Positions 11,991 to 22,846 of a stretch of 64,000 nucleotides of DNA are shown piece by piece. Origin of the DNA: Paguma larvata (lineage: Eukaryota > Chordata > Mammalia > Carnivora > Viverridae). Position numbers and translations under genes: made by a program. The stretch spans positions 70,963,312-71,027,311 of the forward strand of contig CM057826.1 of the NCBI GenBank assembly GCA_030068075.1, written 5' to 3'. Within the stretch, counting starts at the first letter, position 1. The number at the start of each line of letters is the position of its first letter. The notes beneath the pieces were generated by a model, which saw only the letters and a program-made list of their open reading frames with translations, was not told the DNA's origin and did no database searches.

Positions 11991-12480
11991 ATCTGCAAAG
12001 TCTCACTACACTGCCCCACTCCTAACTAACTTTAATAACTCACTAGTGCAATGAAAACAAGACTAAGAAAATAAGGGACATGTTTGCACTGAGCAGAAAC
12101 AAAATAACCATACTGTATTTGGTAATAATGATTAGAAAGTTAATCCATAAAAATGTAAATTAGTGTGCTACACTGATAAATAATGCATACATAAAATATA
12201 TTTCCTCAGAAAGTTGGTTAGTGTACGGGAATGTGGACCTGCAAGCGATTCGCTATGTGAGTAGACACAGAGTATGCCATCTGAGCCCAGCTTAGCATGT
12301 AGGAAGATATTCGGAGGTCCAAGCACCAATAAGAGGAAAGGGCTGCTGACAATTTTTATTCTTATGATTAGAAGAACAAGGTGAGCTAAGATCTCAGTTC
12401 CAATCTAGGGGCTTCATTTTCCTGTTAATAAAAGCTACATGCAAATGAAGTAACTACTAATTATAAATACTCTAGATCTA
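11991..12480. other. unique sequence, no gene seen
   Basis: No feature recognised. Confidence 0.4.
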
Positions 12481-12499
12481 TATTCATTTCAGCTAAATC

Positions 12500-13312
12500 T
12501 ACCTGAGTGAGAGTTTTGAGGTAGGATTTCTGAAGGACTCAAGTGGAGGACTTCATTGAAATCATGTGAGGAATACCTACATATGAATAAAAGGATGAAA
12601 AGACTGCACTCTTGAGACATAGTGAGTACTGCAAATGTGCTCTATTTCCTATAGGTATGTTTCAAAAGAGTTTTCATAAACCCCTTGATCTTATCTACTC
12701 TCCCAGGGAACACTTATATTTGGAAGAAACCCCAGGACAAAAGAAAGTTAAGTTTTTACGAATGTTTGTATTATGGAAGGATTGATAATCTGCTGTCTAT
12801 ATATTTGGCCTGGACTTTGATGCTCTGCTGGAAAACTTCCTCCACATGTAGAGACATGGAGTCAAGAAAACATAGTAGAGACAGCAGAGTTTGGTGTATG
12901 TTTCTCACCCCGATATTCATGGTCCCTTCCATGAGTCATTGACTTACATATAGCATGGGCTATGAACACATGGATCAGAGACTCAGTTCCTAAGTTCCTG
13001 TTCAATAAAGTATGTTCTCAGGCCTGAGATATAGCTAAAGGCACAGAAGTAGAAATGTTGTATGACAACATGTTTTCTCTTTTCCTCCTTCCTCTACATT
13101 CTGTTTAGAGCATAGATATCAACATTTGAGATTCATTTGGATTATGAGGATGGAGGCCACACTATGGAGGTGGCAAAGCATAGAGCTAGAAAGAGCTCAG
13201 GTAAAGCTGCTTCGTCATCACCTGATTTCTTGCCTCAAGAACTGTGCATGAAAGAGAAATAAAAATCCCTCTTCTTTCAGTTGTTATTTTGGGTCTCTTA
13301 TTAAAAACAAAC
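12500..13312 (+). repeat. unclassified old interspersed element ending at about 13312
   Basis: The right part (about 13130-13310) reads like the 3' end of an old mammalian retroelement: GAGGATGGAGGCCACACTAT, then GGTGGCAAAGCATAGAGCTA, then GAGAAATAAAAATCCC and TTATTTTGGGTCTCTTATTA. That order of AATAAA and GGGTCTCT-type segments recurs in MaLR-like LTRs and L1ME-type 3' ends, and I cannot decide between them. The left boundary is uncertain. The 85-codon frame at 12685-12942 lies inside and has no recognised domain. Confidence 0.4.
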
Positions 13313-13314
13313 AA

Positions 13315-15425
13315 TCAAACAAAAAACAAAAACACAAAAAGAAACACCTAACCCTAATTGATACTGTTCATATATCATAGAAATGTTGGAAAGGTTAATC
13401 ACTACCATATCAGAAAGAGTTCTGATAGCTAGACTTATGTTTCTGTATTTATGTCCTGAAGAACCAAAGACAACTAATGAATGATTTAGTGTTAATAGGT
13501 TGATCCAACACTTCAATCAAGTAGCTAGCTAAGAGGCTATTGTAATAGACCCGGAATAAGTATGATAAGCACAAACTATGGAAATTGGACATTAAAATGG
13601 CATTTAGAAATGCCTCTACTCTATATCATATATTCATCTCTACATTCTCTACTCTAGATTCTATATTCATCCCTCTCCTCCAGTCTTGGTTCTAGTTTAT
13701 TTACTTTGAAAAGTGATTTTTTAATCACTCCAGATATCTAAAAGTGCTTTTTTAACTGTTTAAAGTAAAAAAGACTACTTTCTTTTTTGAAATAGTACAT
13801 TTTTTCTCCAGCTTCCTCTCAGACATCGAACCTCATTCTTCTTTATTCTGAAAACAACCCTATTTAACTTGTCTAGGATGCTGGACTGAAGGAGAGTGGC
13901 AAAGATAATTGTATATTTGTGTACAGGATTAGCAAATCTTGGGCAAGCTTAAAGGCTTTATGCTCTATTTAAAATTCAAGGCTGGTTTGTATGAAATTCG
14001 TCCACAAAGTGTAAACAACTAGGGGTTAGCTTTTATTATAATAATATTTTCCCACAGAACTGTATTCTTGTTAGTTTATATATTCCGAGAACTTCTATAA
14101 GAGATGGTGTTATATAAGAAAACGTTCTCCCTATTTTATTTCCTTTAAATGCAGTTTCCATATAACAGGAACATTATTTTGATTTCTTAAATTATCATTA
14201 ACACATTGCAGTCTTTTTTTTATTTAAGTAACTATATAAAATGTATAACAAAAATTTCAAGTGCAAAGAAATCTTTTTTCCAGGTTAATAAGCACAGAAA
14301 TTCTGTGATATAGTAGGTTTTAACCTAATGATTTTTACACCAAAATAATTTTTTTCATAGATTTAAATACAGAAATACCAGTTTTGACTACCAAACTTCA
14401 AAGATGAATAGTTTACTTATTTGTTCTTTCAATAAAATTTGTAAGTACCTGTGTTAAGGATCCCAAAAAGATGACTAAGATGTAGCTCCTTCTCTCTCAG
14501 GTTTCATAATGCAGACATAGATCCCATAAGAGAGGCAGGAGTACCAGGCTGTGGCAAATCTGACGAAGGAAGAGAAGGGGAGTCTAAGAAAAATGCATAG
14601 TTTTTTGCTAGTGCCTGAGGCAGAGGTTGTTTTGAGAGTAGGAATAAAAAATAATAATAATAAGGCTCAGCCTGGCAAGAGGTTTGTTTCAAAGTTTTGA
14701 CTTGAAAAAAAGAGAGAGACAGAAAGACAGAGAGACAGAGACAGAGAGAGACCTGTCTGCAGTATAAAGAATGAAACGAGAGGGGAAGGCCTTAAAAGGA
14801 AAGAGAAGAATCAAGAGGCTATTTCAACTGTTCAGGTGAAAAATGAAGACCCCATGAACTAAAGCAGTAGGAGAGTACATTCGGGGATGAGACAGAAGGG
14901 AGAGATAAGAAGGTGGAATCCACAGAACCTAAGCTCAAATGAATATGTTGTACATATCAGGATCTGGAAAAGGAAACGAATACTATCAAGATTTCTACTT
15001 GTGATAAAGGAATATAAATCATGTCATTAATGGAATTGTAACCTTGAGAAAAGAAGCAAGTTTTAAGATTAGGTGGAGGATGAAGATTTAATAAATTCTT
15101 GAGTTTGAGGTACATGCAAAATACCCCCAGGTAGATTTCTAGTAGGCTAGCAGACACACCTCTCTAACAGTACAAAGTAACTCTGTCTTGGGAATATATA
15201 CACAATCATGGCTTATAGAAAATACTATGTTTCTCCTTCCTAGCTTTCCATGATACTGGGCTCACATGATTTCATTCTAAAACTCTGGTTCTTATCAGCT
15301 ATACAATTTTATAGTCCATTCTTCTTCAAATATTAATATGACTTAGTATTGTATCCTAAACTGGGCTGATTCTCCCAGCAACATGCTCTCTTTTCAAAAA
15401 CTGAAATGCATTTATCATTTTAAAC
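13315..15425. other. unique sequence with GA-rich patch, no gene seen
   Basis: No gene or repeat family recognised apart from a GA-rich patch at about 14706-14751. Predicted frames here are short and unconvincing. Confidence 0.4.
14706..14752 (+). repeat. GA-rich low-complexity tract
   Basis: A purine-rich run of AGAGAGAC and AGAAAGACAG units, directly readable. It could be a remnant of the CT-rich region of a minus-strand SINE, but no SINE body flanks it. Confidence 0.7.
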
Positions 15426-15435
15426 CTATTATTAT

Positions 15436-15655
15436 GGGCACCTGGGTGGCTCAGGTGGTTAAGCGTCTGACTTCAGCTCAGGTCCTGATCTCACGGCTAA
15501 TGAGTCTGAGCCCTGCTTTGGGCTCTGTGCTGACAGCTCAGAGCCTGGAGCCTGCTTCAGATTCTATGTCTCCCTATCTCTCTGTCCTTCCCCTGTTCAC
15601 ACTCTGTCTCTCTCTCAAAAACAAATAAACATTTAAAAATTTAATAAAAAATAAA
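15436..15655 (+). mobile_element. carnivore tRNA-Lys SINE (felid type)
   Basis: It starts GGGCACCTGGGTGGCTCAGG with the tRNA-derived A-box region, continues through CTGTGCTGACAGCTCAGAGC and CCTGCTTCAGATTCT, and ends with the CT-rich region and an A-rich tail carrying AATAAA. The B-box region (about 15500-15512) is mutated. Flanks AAACCTATTATTA and AAACCACTATTAT give an imperfect target-site duplication. The frame 15383-15628 is translated SINE. Confidence 0.92.
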
Positions 15656-15744
15656 ACCACTATTATAGAGATAATATTAAGTCAATTTTGCCAATATTTG
15701 ACTATTTTGATCTATACAAATGACAATTATAAATCTTTTTTGGT

Positions 15745-15830
15745 TTTTCTTTCTTTACAGAGAGAGAGAGTTGTACGTGTGTGCATTAAACGGGGTAGGG
15801 GAACAAAGGCAAAGGGAGGAGGAGAAAGTC
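15745..15830 (-). mobile_element. possible truncated SINE tail fragment
   Basis: A T-rich run followed by GAGAGAGAGAG and a GTAGGGGAACAAAGGCAAAG-like stretch resembles the reverse complement of the SINE CT-rich region. It stops where the next SINE starts, so it may be an older copy cut by that insertion. Confidence 0.45.
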
Positions 15831-16033
15831 TTTTTTTTTAATCATTTCAATGTTTATTTTTGAGAGAGACATAGAGTGTGAGCAAGAAAGGAGACACAGA
15901 ATCCAAAGCAGGCTGCAGCCTCTGAGCTGTCAGCACAGAGTCTGACACGGGGCTCAAACTCACAAACTGTGGGATCATGACCTAAGCCAAAATCAAATCG
16001 TACTCTCAACTGATTGAGCCACCCAGGCGTCCC
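15831..16033 (-). mobile_element. carnivore tRNA-Lys SINE (felid type), minus strand
   Basis: Reverse-complement SINE: tail T run at 15831, AATGTTTATTTTTGAGAGAG, the TCTGAGCTGTCAGCACAGAG block at about 15920-15940, and the complement of the head, TGAGCCACCCAGGCGTCC, ending at 16033. Moderately diverged. It lies 0.2 kb from the plus-strand SINE at 15436, making an inverted pair. Confidence 0.92.
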
Positions 16034-16184
16034 TATGTATGGTTAATTCTAATACATACATATTATAGTATTAAACTAATTTCAAAATACATAAATTAGA
16101 TAGTACAATTTTTCATAAGCCCACTGATTCAAAATTACAGTATTAAGTGGTGATAATTGCAATTTTTTTCTATTAATGTACATA

Positions 16185-16335
16185 TTTACAAAAGTGGTAT
16201 TATACTATGTACTATAGAGACTTGCTTCTTTCATGCTTTCTATCACAGCAATCTTCTCTTATCAATATCTACCTTTTAATGCTTGCAAATAATTTCATGA
16301 TTATCTTCATTCATCATTATAAAAAAGCATCTGAG
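16185..16335 (-). mobile_element. probable old L1 3' relic
   Basis: ACTTGCTTCTTTCATGCTTT followed by a TCTTATCAATATCTACC-like part and a decayed TTTAATGGCTGCATAGTATT-like part reads as the reverse complement of an old L1 3' end. Strongly diverged, so family assignment is tentative. Confidence 0.45.
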
Positions 16336-16618
16336 TTTTTTTTAAACATTTATATTTTGTGCATGTGTCCAAATCTCAGGATAAATTCCATGCTCATAAT
16401 AAGCTTCAGTCAAATGCATGTGCTCTCAGAGCTTCACCATGCTGAAACTTGCAGCTAGGAACATCTATTCTAAGAACATCTATTACCTGAACTGTGGTTC
16501 TCTATTTTTTTTTAACTTCTCCATCTTGGTGTCTGAAAGTTTCTTCAATGCAATGAGTCCCAAATAGATTGTTTTTCATTAAGTTATTTTTATTTTATTA
16601 AAAAAAATTTTTTTTGGT

Positions 16619-16741
16619 TTTCTTTTCTTTCTTTCTTTGTTCGTTCTTTCTTTCTTCGTTTCTTCCTTCCTTCCTTCCTTCCTTCCTTCCTTCCTTCCTT
16701 CCTTCCTTCCTTCCTTCCTTCTCCGTTTCCTTCCTTCTTTC
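16619..16741 (+). repeat. (CTTT)n/(CCTT)n microsatellite at an L1 tail
   Basis: About 120 bases of tetranucleotides, CTTT-rich at the left and CCTT-pure at 16663-16720, with a few interruptions. It sits where the poly(A) tail of the adjoining minus-strand L1 should be, so it probably grew from that tail. The frame at 16598-16912 encodes Glu-Gly-Arg-Lys repeats from it. Confidence 0.93.
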
Positions 16742-17329
16742 TAAATTAAAATCCAAGTAGTAAACAAATAGTATAATAATGGTTTCAGGAGTAGAATTTA
16801 GTGATTCATCACTTACATGTAACACCCAATGCTCATCCCAAAACGTGCCCTCTTTAATGCCCGTCAACCACTTAGCACATTGCCTACTCGAAACCCCTCC
16901 AGCAACCGTCATTTTGTTCTCTTTAAGTCTCTTATGGATTATAACCCACTCTGTTTTTTATATTTTTCCTTTCCTTCCCCTATTGTCATCTGTTTCTTAA
17001 ATTCTACATAGAGTAAAATCATATATTTGTCTATTTCTGACTGACGTATTTTGCTTAGTATAATACAATCTAGCTCCATTCATGATGTCACAAATGGCAA
17101 GATTTCATTCTTTTTGTTTGCTGAGTAATATTCCATCATATATATATATATATATACACACATATATATACACATATATATACACATATATATACATATA
17201 TATACATATATACATATATATACACACATATATACATATATATACACATATATATACATATATATACACATATATATACATATATATCTATACACACACA
17301 TATATATACATATATATATATACACACAC

Positions 17330-17365
<36 letters not shown>

Positions 17366-17542
17366 ACACTACATCTTCTTTAACCATCCCTCAGTTGATG
17401 GACATTTGCGCTCTTCCCATAATTTGGCTATTACTGATAGTGCTTATAAAAACATTAGGATGCATGTTACCCTCTGAATCAGCATTTTTGTATCCTTTGG
17501 GTAAATACAATTTACCCAAACTGCAATTGCTGGATCATAGGG
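16742..17542 (-). mobile_element. LINE-1, minus strand, 3' part (left of an LTR insertion)
   Basis: The reverse complement of the L1 3' UTR and ORF2 end, with ACACCCAATGCTCATCCC at about 16821 aligning with the same segment of the young L1 at 3659-3677. ORF2 coding sequence follows through TTTGGCTATT at 17423 to CTGGATCATAGGG at 17530-17542. It is interrupted by a TA/CA microsatellite and then by a solo LTR; the same L1 continues at 18502. The frame is broken. Confidence 0.88.
17137..17375. repeat. 240-bp complex (TA)n/(CA)n array inside L1
   Basis: Alternating tracts of TATATATA and ACACAC with a loose higher-order period of about 12-14 bases. It occupies the position of the normal short alternating stretch in L1 near the ORF2 C-terminus. 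Predicted Tyr-Ile frames on both strands are artefacts of the repeat. Confidence 0.95.
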
Positions 17543-17715
17543 TGTTGGGAGCCATCATGGGCTCACAGGTTGAGAAGCCTCCCTATGTGAAAAAGGCAGA
17601 TGCTGCAAGGTCTCCTGCCAACCGACACCCATATGTCGGGAGCCATCATGGGGTCACGGGTTGAGACGTCTCCCTGTGTGGATAAGGCAGATGTTGCAAA
17701 GTCTCTTGCTGACTA
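17543..17715 (+). repeat. tandem duplication of the LTR 5' end
   Basis: The first about 80 bases of the LTR (17543-17622) recur at 17634-17714 with scattered substitutions; both start TGT(T/C)GGGAGCCATCATGG and reach CTCCTGCC or CTCTTGCTGAC. An 11-base spacer separates them, and the junction forms the inverted repeat CCGACA/TGTCGG. The second copy is therefore a second LTR-like start. Confidence 0.85.
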
Positions 17716-18379
17716 AATGGCGCCCTAATATTATCTCCTTCTAATAACCTTTCAGGCCTGGACTTCTTGAACTGCTCTGGTTGGCCTCAAGGGATGTAAT
17801 GCTCTTTTGTTTTAAGGCATATGAAAAAAGGGACCTGGAGTATGATGCCTTGATGGGTAACATGTGAATGAGAGTAGCCTGGCTAGAAGTAACCTCAAAG
17901 TTGCCTCTTGGGGATAGGTTACACGAATTGATCATACAGAATAGCAGTTATGAGTTGGCTAAAAATTAGTGTTATGTATGTAGATGTTAGGCCTCTATTG
18001 TGTAAACTCACTCACTCATAAGCAAAGGAACTTAGGCAGGCATTAGAGAATTGTGTCCTTGCCAAGGAAGTTACCCTTCCCCCATTGTAGTTTAGGAAGC
18101 TAGACAAAGGGACTCCTGACCTGTCTGTAGACGATTGGCATGGGTCTTAGGGCAACAATGTATGTGCCACCTGCTTGCTCATGGTTACACTAACAACCCT
18201 GCTTTCTTCCTGGCAAAAACAGGGTATATTCATTAGCTTAGGAATAGAATCTTAAAATAGCTAAGATAAGACTCTCCCTCAAGGTCTGGGGATTGACAAA
18301 ATACACACTGTCCTCTTTCTTTAACTATGTTCTAAGAAAAAAGTAATGTTCACTGATGTAATGTAACTCACTGCCTAAA

Positions 18380-18421
18380 AATAAAATACTGAGACCAGCA
18401 AAGCAGAGTTGTCTGCTGGTC
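18380..18421 (+). promoter_or_regulatory. LTR polyadenylation signal and hairpin
   Basis: AATAAA at 18380-18385 is followed by a perfect 8-bp stem, GACCAGCA (18393-18400) and TGCTGGTC (18414-18421), with a 13-base loop. In retroviral LTRs the signal marks the R region; the hairpin is seen directly, its function is inference. Confidence 0.6.
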
Positions 18422-18501
18422 CCAGAGACAAAGCAGCTCCCTTGAGTCAACACCATTCATCCATTGGGGACCCCTGGACTAGCCAGAGCTGGACTCTGGC
18501 A

Positions 18502-19370
18502 ATCGGGTAGTCCTATTTTTAACTTTTTGAGGAATCTCCATACTGTTTTCCAGAATAGCTGCACCATTTTGCATTCCCACCAACAAATATAAAAATGTTC
18601 CCCTTTCCACACATCCTCGCCAATATTTGTTGTTTCCTGAGTTGTTAATGTTGGCCATTCTCGAGGTGTGAGATGGTATCTCATTTTGGTTTTGATTTGG
18701 ATTTCCCTGATGATGAGTGAGGCTGAGCATTTTTTCATGTGTCTGTTAGCCATCTGGATGTCTTCTTTGGAAAAGTGTCTGCTCATACCTTTTGATCATT
18801 TCTTCACTAGATTATTTACTTTTTGATGTTGATTTTGATATTTGATAAGTTCTTTATAGATTTTGGATATTAACCTTCTATCCAATATGTTATTTACAAA
18901 TATCTTCTAGCATTCCACCGGTTGCCATTTAGTTTTGTTGATTGTTTCCTTCAATGTCCAGAAGTTTTTGTCTTGACAAGGTACCAATAGTTCCATTTTT
19001 GCTTTTATTTCCCTTGCCTCCAGAGGCATGCCCAGTAAGAGAGACAGCCAAGGTCAAAGAAGTTATTGCCTGTTTTCTCCTTTAGGATTTTAATAGATTC
19101 CTGTCTTACATTTAGGTATTTCATTCACCTTGAGTTTATTTTTTGTGTATGGTGTAAGTAAAATGGTCTGAGTTCATTCTTTTGCACGTGGCTATCCAGT
19201 TTTACCAACACCATTTCCTGAAGAGATAGTCTTTTTTTCCATTGGATACTCTTTCTTCCTTTATCAAAGACTAAGTGGCCGTACATTCGTGGGTCCATTT
19301 CTAGGTTCTTTATTCTGTTCCATTGATCTATGTATCAGTTCTGTACTGTCCTGATGATTACAGCTGTCTA
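18502..19370 (-). mobile_element. LINE-1, minus strand, 5' continuation right of the LTR
   Basis: This continues the L1 left of the LTR: GTAGTCCTATTTTTAAC, TTTTTGAGGAATCTCCA, the reverse complement of the cysteine-motif region (about 18540-18625), and on through ORF2 to about 19370, where it stops near the point matching 5035 in the young L1. Stops and small gaps break the frame. The predicted 109-codon frame at 18457-18786 is ORF2 relic joined to LTR sequence. Confidence 0.9.
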
Positions 19371-19447
19371 AACAGACTTTTATTTCTCAATTTTGCTCAA
19401 GAGCACTATCCTCTTTCCAAAATAAATGTAAACCAAAACCAAAACCA

Positions 19448-19448
19448 A

Positions 19449-19494
<46 letters not shown>
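19448..19494 (+). repeat. (AAT)n microsatellite
   Basis: About 13 AAT units, preceded by an AACCAAAACC-rich stretch. Directly readable. Confidence 0.95.
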
Positions 19495-19694
19495 ACAAAA
19501 ACCCTGGGACTTATCCTGGGAACACTCCCTATCTTTTACCCTGCATCCAAAGAGAGCCTTTCTTGACCAGTTTCTGTACATTTTACATCTTTGACTTGTC
19601 ATTAAACTGTGCCCCTTATCTACAACCCTGAGGTCTTTAAGTCCCTTATCAGATCCTTCCTGCATTCTCACTCCCTCTATAGACCTATGTTTTT

Positions 19695-20085
19695 TTTTTA
19701 AGCTGTTAAAGTGATCTTTGTATACTTAAAATATTTGTTGACACTCTATTTGCTATAGGGTAAAACCCAACTCTTTTAAATTCTATATAAGATTTTCCAC
19801 TTCCTGGACCCTGCTAATCTTTCCTATTCCTTGCATCATAATTTTCGTCTTCACTCCAGTCGTATTGGACTAATACACCTTCCCAAATGCTGGCATCTCT
19901 TCCCCACTGGGTTTCATTGAATCCCCATACCTTCCTGGCCACCCTACTAACACATATAATTACCCGTCAATATTCAGCAAGTTTCTTATGCATCCTATCC
20001 CTTAACTTCCTAATAGAATCACTTTACTCTTCATGCCCAGCGTCCTACATACACTCTTTTCTATCAAACAGCTATTATGAATATT
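19695..20085 (+). repeat. probable L2 LINE relic
   Basis: The segment order resembles the L2 3' region: TAGGGTAAAACCCAACTC near 19757, a CACTTCCTGGACCCTGCT-like part near 19798, CTTCACTCCAGTCG near 19849, and CTTCCCAAATGCTGGCATCT near 19880. Strongly diverged and without an open frame. Confidence 0.55.
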
Positions 20086-20094
20086 TAATTACCT

Positions 20095-20185
20095 ATGTGT
20101 GTGCGTGTATATATGTATGTGTGTGTGCATGTACATATATTTTTTTTCAGTTGCCTCTCTCTCTCTCTCCCCCTCTCTCTCCCAG
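20095..20185 (+). repeat. TG/TA-rich and (CT)n microsatellites
   Basis: A TATGTGTGTG stretch at about 20095-20140 followed by a T run and a CT run at 20153-20185. The frame at 19887-20255 crosses both and is not coding. Confidence 0.85.
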
Positions 20186-20285
20186 TACATATATGATGTC
20201 TCTTCTTCTCTACAATGAGGAAAAAAATACATCTAGTTTATATCTATATCCCTAAAATCTAAGTAAAGATTCTGACGGAATCCTT

Positions 20286-20336
20286 GCTGGCTGACTGGCT
20301 GGCTAAGTGGATGGATGGATGATGGATGATGAATGT
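20286..20336 (+). repeat. GGCT/GGAT short tandem repeat
   Basis: GCTGGCTGACTGGCTGGCT followed by GGATGGATGGATGATGGATG units, a variable tetranucleotide tract of about 50 bases. Confidence 0.8.
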
Positions 20337-20339
20337 ATT

Positions 20340-21398
20340 AAAAAGATGATGGAGAAAGGAAAAAAGATCATAAAAAGAAGTTACCTGGTGATGAAAAGGG
20401 AGTGAAAATCTAAGAGTTCATAGAAAAAGAAAAGAGTGGGAAATTAATTAATGGTGTTTGTCAAAATACAGGTGTAAAAAAGCCCACAGAGTGGTGTATT
20501 ACAAATGAAGAGGAGACTTTTTGAGGTGAAAATGGTCAGCGTAGACTAATGCACAGAGAGGTAAGTCAGGATTACAAAAAAGAAATTTTCTAGTCACTAG
20601 AGACTAATTTGAGTTACACACTGGGAGTGAGTGTGTATTCTGAGTCTTAACGAATATTTTAATCGATTGGTTACGATTAAAAGACTGTCATAGACATTGT
20701 CTCAATTTAGGGGAAAGAAAGTAACAAAATCTTGGCTAATATTAAATATTTTGCAATTGTTGCCTTAAATATATATTACCACATATCCACAAATTTTGTG
20801 TCTATTCTTTAGAAGTAAGATAATTACTTAATTTCAACTACAAACAATTCTAAATTAGAATATGTATTCTTCTGCTTCAAATAATATTTTCTCCTTGGAG
20901 ATTACCACATATTTAAGCATGTTCATTTACTATGTTAAAACTATATATGACGCTTAGATACCTATCTAGATAGACAAACATTGGTACAGATAGATAGACT
21001 TACCTTTTGTCAATTTCTCTACCTTGCTACCGTGTATCTATTTAATTTGCCATTATTTTATCTATCTGTATTTTGGAAAATGTTATTATTTTCTCCACAC
21101 ATGTTACATTATTTTTTAAGTTTTTTGGGAATTCTACTGCTCCCTCAGCACCATATTGTATTAAATATTGTACTGATTCTCAAACTATTCAATTGACTAT
21201 ACATTTTCTAGGCAAATTTGGCTTTTACATAGTAGAATTTCAAGTGGACATTAATTCTCATTGATTCCCAAATCTATGCCCCAAAGGACTAAATTATTCC
21301 ACAAGAACATATTTAAATGATTTAATTGAAAGTCTGTCAATTTATTTAAGTACTTTACTAAGGAGTTTAAACACAAATTAAAATGGAAACATTACATT
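20340..21398. other. AT-rich unique sequence, no gene seen
   Basis: No recognised repeat or gene. Overlapping frames at 20981-21264 are AT-rich chance frames. Confidence 0.4.
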
Positions 21399-21609
21399 AA
21401 GAATGAAATTCTGCTTGGGACACCTGGGTGGCTTAGTTAGTTAAGCATCTGACTTCGTTTTGGCTCAGGTCATGATCTCACAGTTTGTGGGTTCAAGTCC
21501 TGGATCAGTTGGATTGTGATTTTTTTCTCTCTCTCTTTCTTCCTCTCTGCCCTCTCTCTCTCTTTTTCTCAAAATAAATAAACATTAAAAGAAAGAATGA
21601 GATTCTTCT
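21399..21609 (+). mobile_element. carnivore tRNA-Lys SINE with target-site duplication
   Basis: SINE from about 21418 (GGGACACCTGGGTGGCTTAG) to 21592, flanked by AAGAATGAAATTCTGCT (21399-21415) and AAGAATGAGATTCTTCT (21593-21609), a 17-bp duplication with two changes. The body is shortened: the middle block usually reading CTGACAGCTCAGAGCC is missing and the CT-rich region follows directly. Confidence 0.93.
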
Positions 21610-22470
21610 CAGACAATTTAAAAAGTATATAAGGTACATGTAATATGTGGCATACACACAATTATAATGAATTTATGTATATAATTATATATATACATAT
21701 ATATTTTGAGCATTAAATGAAATTTCACAGGATAGCATCCATAGAAAACCATCCTCCATAATATTTTACATAGAATAAATTCTCTGAAAAATCTGCTGCA
21801 CTCTATATATTTCTGAAATTGACTTAAACATTTGAAAATTTATGTTTTGCATTTTATTTTTAATGTACATGTAAATATACATGAAATTGGTATCAACATT
21901 TTGCAATGGAAAGATAAACTGACCAAGATTGCAAAACAAGCATTTTTTACTTCCTAAGTCATTGATTTTCAAATATTTAAATTTTTACATTGAATTAAAC
22001 TTAAACACAATAAAATTTATCTCCTTTCCTTCAGCAACTTTAGCCACTAAGAAAACACCAAAACACAAATCAAAACAAAAGATCAACAAACACATTTTTT
22101 TTCATCATTTTCCTTTTTTTATTTTTTTCATTATTTTCCCGGGCAATAGGTAAAGTTTCTACTTCGAAATTCCTTAATAGCTTCAGTTTGGTGATTATGG
22201 TCATACTGAAGAGATAAAGGAATTCTCTCCCTACACTGCTCTCATTTGTTTACTCCTGGACTTAGACATCATTGCCATTCTGGTTACAACATCATGGAAA
22301 ATTTGCCTTCGCTGCATCTTAGTTTCCATTTATCCTCCCTCGTCTCTTTCCTAACATAAACACATTGATACTGAAAAAAATATAAAAGGGAAGTGGTAAG
22401 AAAAAGATTGATGTAGGAAAGAATAACATCAACACCATATTCTCGTATGTTTTGTCACTTTTTACAAGTA
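21610..22470. other. AT-rich unique sequence, no gene seen
   Basis: No gene or recognised repeat family. Confidence 0.4.
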
Positions 22471-22473
22471 TGT

Positions 22474-22474
<1 letters not shown>

Positions 22475-22518
<44 letters not shown>
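22475..22518 (+). repeat. (CA)n microsatellite
   Basis: About 21 uninterrupted CA units, a perfect array likely to vary in length between individuals. Confidence 0.97.
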
Positions 22519-22519
<1 letters not shown>

Positions 22520-22846
22520 CTCTTGCTTCAATGTCCATATGTACAAATTCAGATGTAAAGCACCTGGCCATAAGAGATACAAAATAAAAGTTTCCTACAG
22601 AGCTTTTTGAAAAAAAAAATCTATCCATGGTACTTCTTTCATAGGCTTTCTAATAATTATAGGTTTTTGTTTTTAGATACCAGGCCTGATAATCTTGACC
22701 TAGAAACCTTGTTTCAACGTACTGAATAATATTCAACCTTCCAAAGAATACTGGCAATAGTGGTTATCAAGAAGCACTTTAATGTCATTTTTTATTCTTT
22801 CTATCAAAATCCCTTATCTTTTCTTGCTATTATATTTTGATTGTGA
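22519..22846. other. unique sequence, no gene seen
   Basis: No feature recognised. Confidence 0.4.

Larger units (their letters stand above)
17543..18501 (+). mobile_element. solo LTR of an endogenous retrovirus (class-II-like), 959 bp
   Basis: The insertion begins TGTTGGGAGCCATCATGGG and ends CTGGACTCTGGCA, so it has the TG...CA ends of an LTR. It interrupts an L1: the six bases before it (ATAGGG, 17537-17542) and after it (ATCGGG, 18502-18507) are a 6-bp target-site duplication with one change, and removing it restores the L1 reading seen in the copy at 3.5-5.9 kb. A 6-bp duplication is typical of class II (beta-type) elements, and the opening TGT(T/C)GGGAGCC is of the same kind. The poly(A) signal AATAAA lies at 18380-18385, so the 5' to 3' orientation is plus. 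No internal retroviral sequence remains, so it is the product of LTR-LTR recombination. Its 5' end is duplicated. Exact family not determined. Confidence 0.85.

Noticed and set aside
12685..12942. 85-codon frame with Cys/Trp residues as a small gene
   Set aside because: Sits in an old unclassified repeat with no similarity I recognise and no splice or promoter context.
16598..16912. 104-codon frame with Lys-Glu-Gly-Arg repeats
   Set aside because: A translation of the CCTT tetranucleotide array.
17082..17477. Tyr/Ile/Thr-repeat frames of 83-131 codons on both strands
   Set aside because: They are translations of the TA/CA microsatellite.
17543..18501. Possible full provirus
   Set aside because: Only a single LTR is present; L1 sequence resumes immediately after it, with no internal coding region.
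20095..20255. CRISPR-like or satellite array
   Set aside because: Simple dinucleotide repeats without spacers; no CRISPR array is expected or seen in this mammalian DNA.
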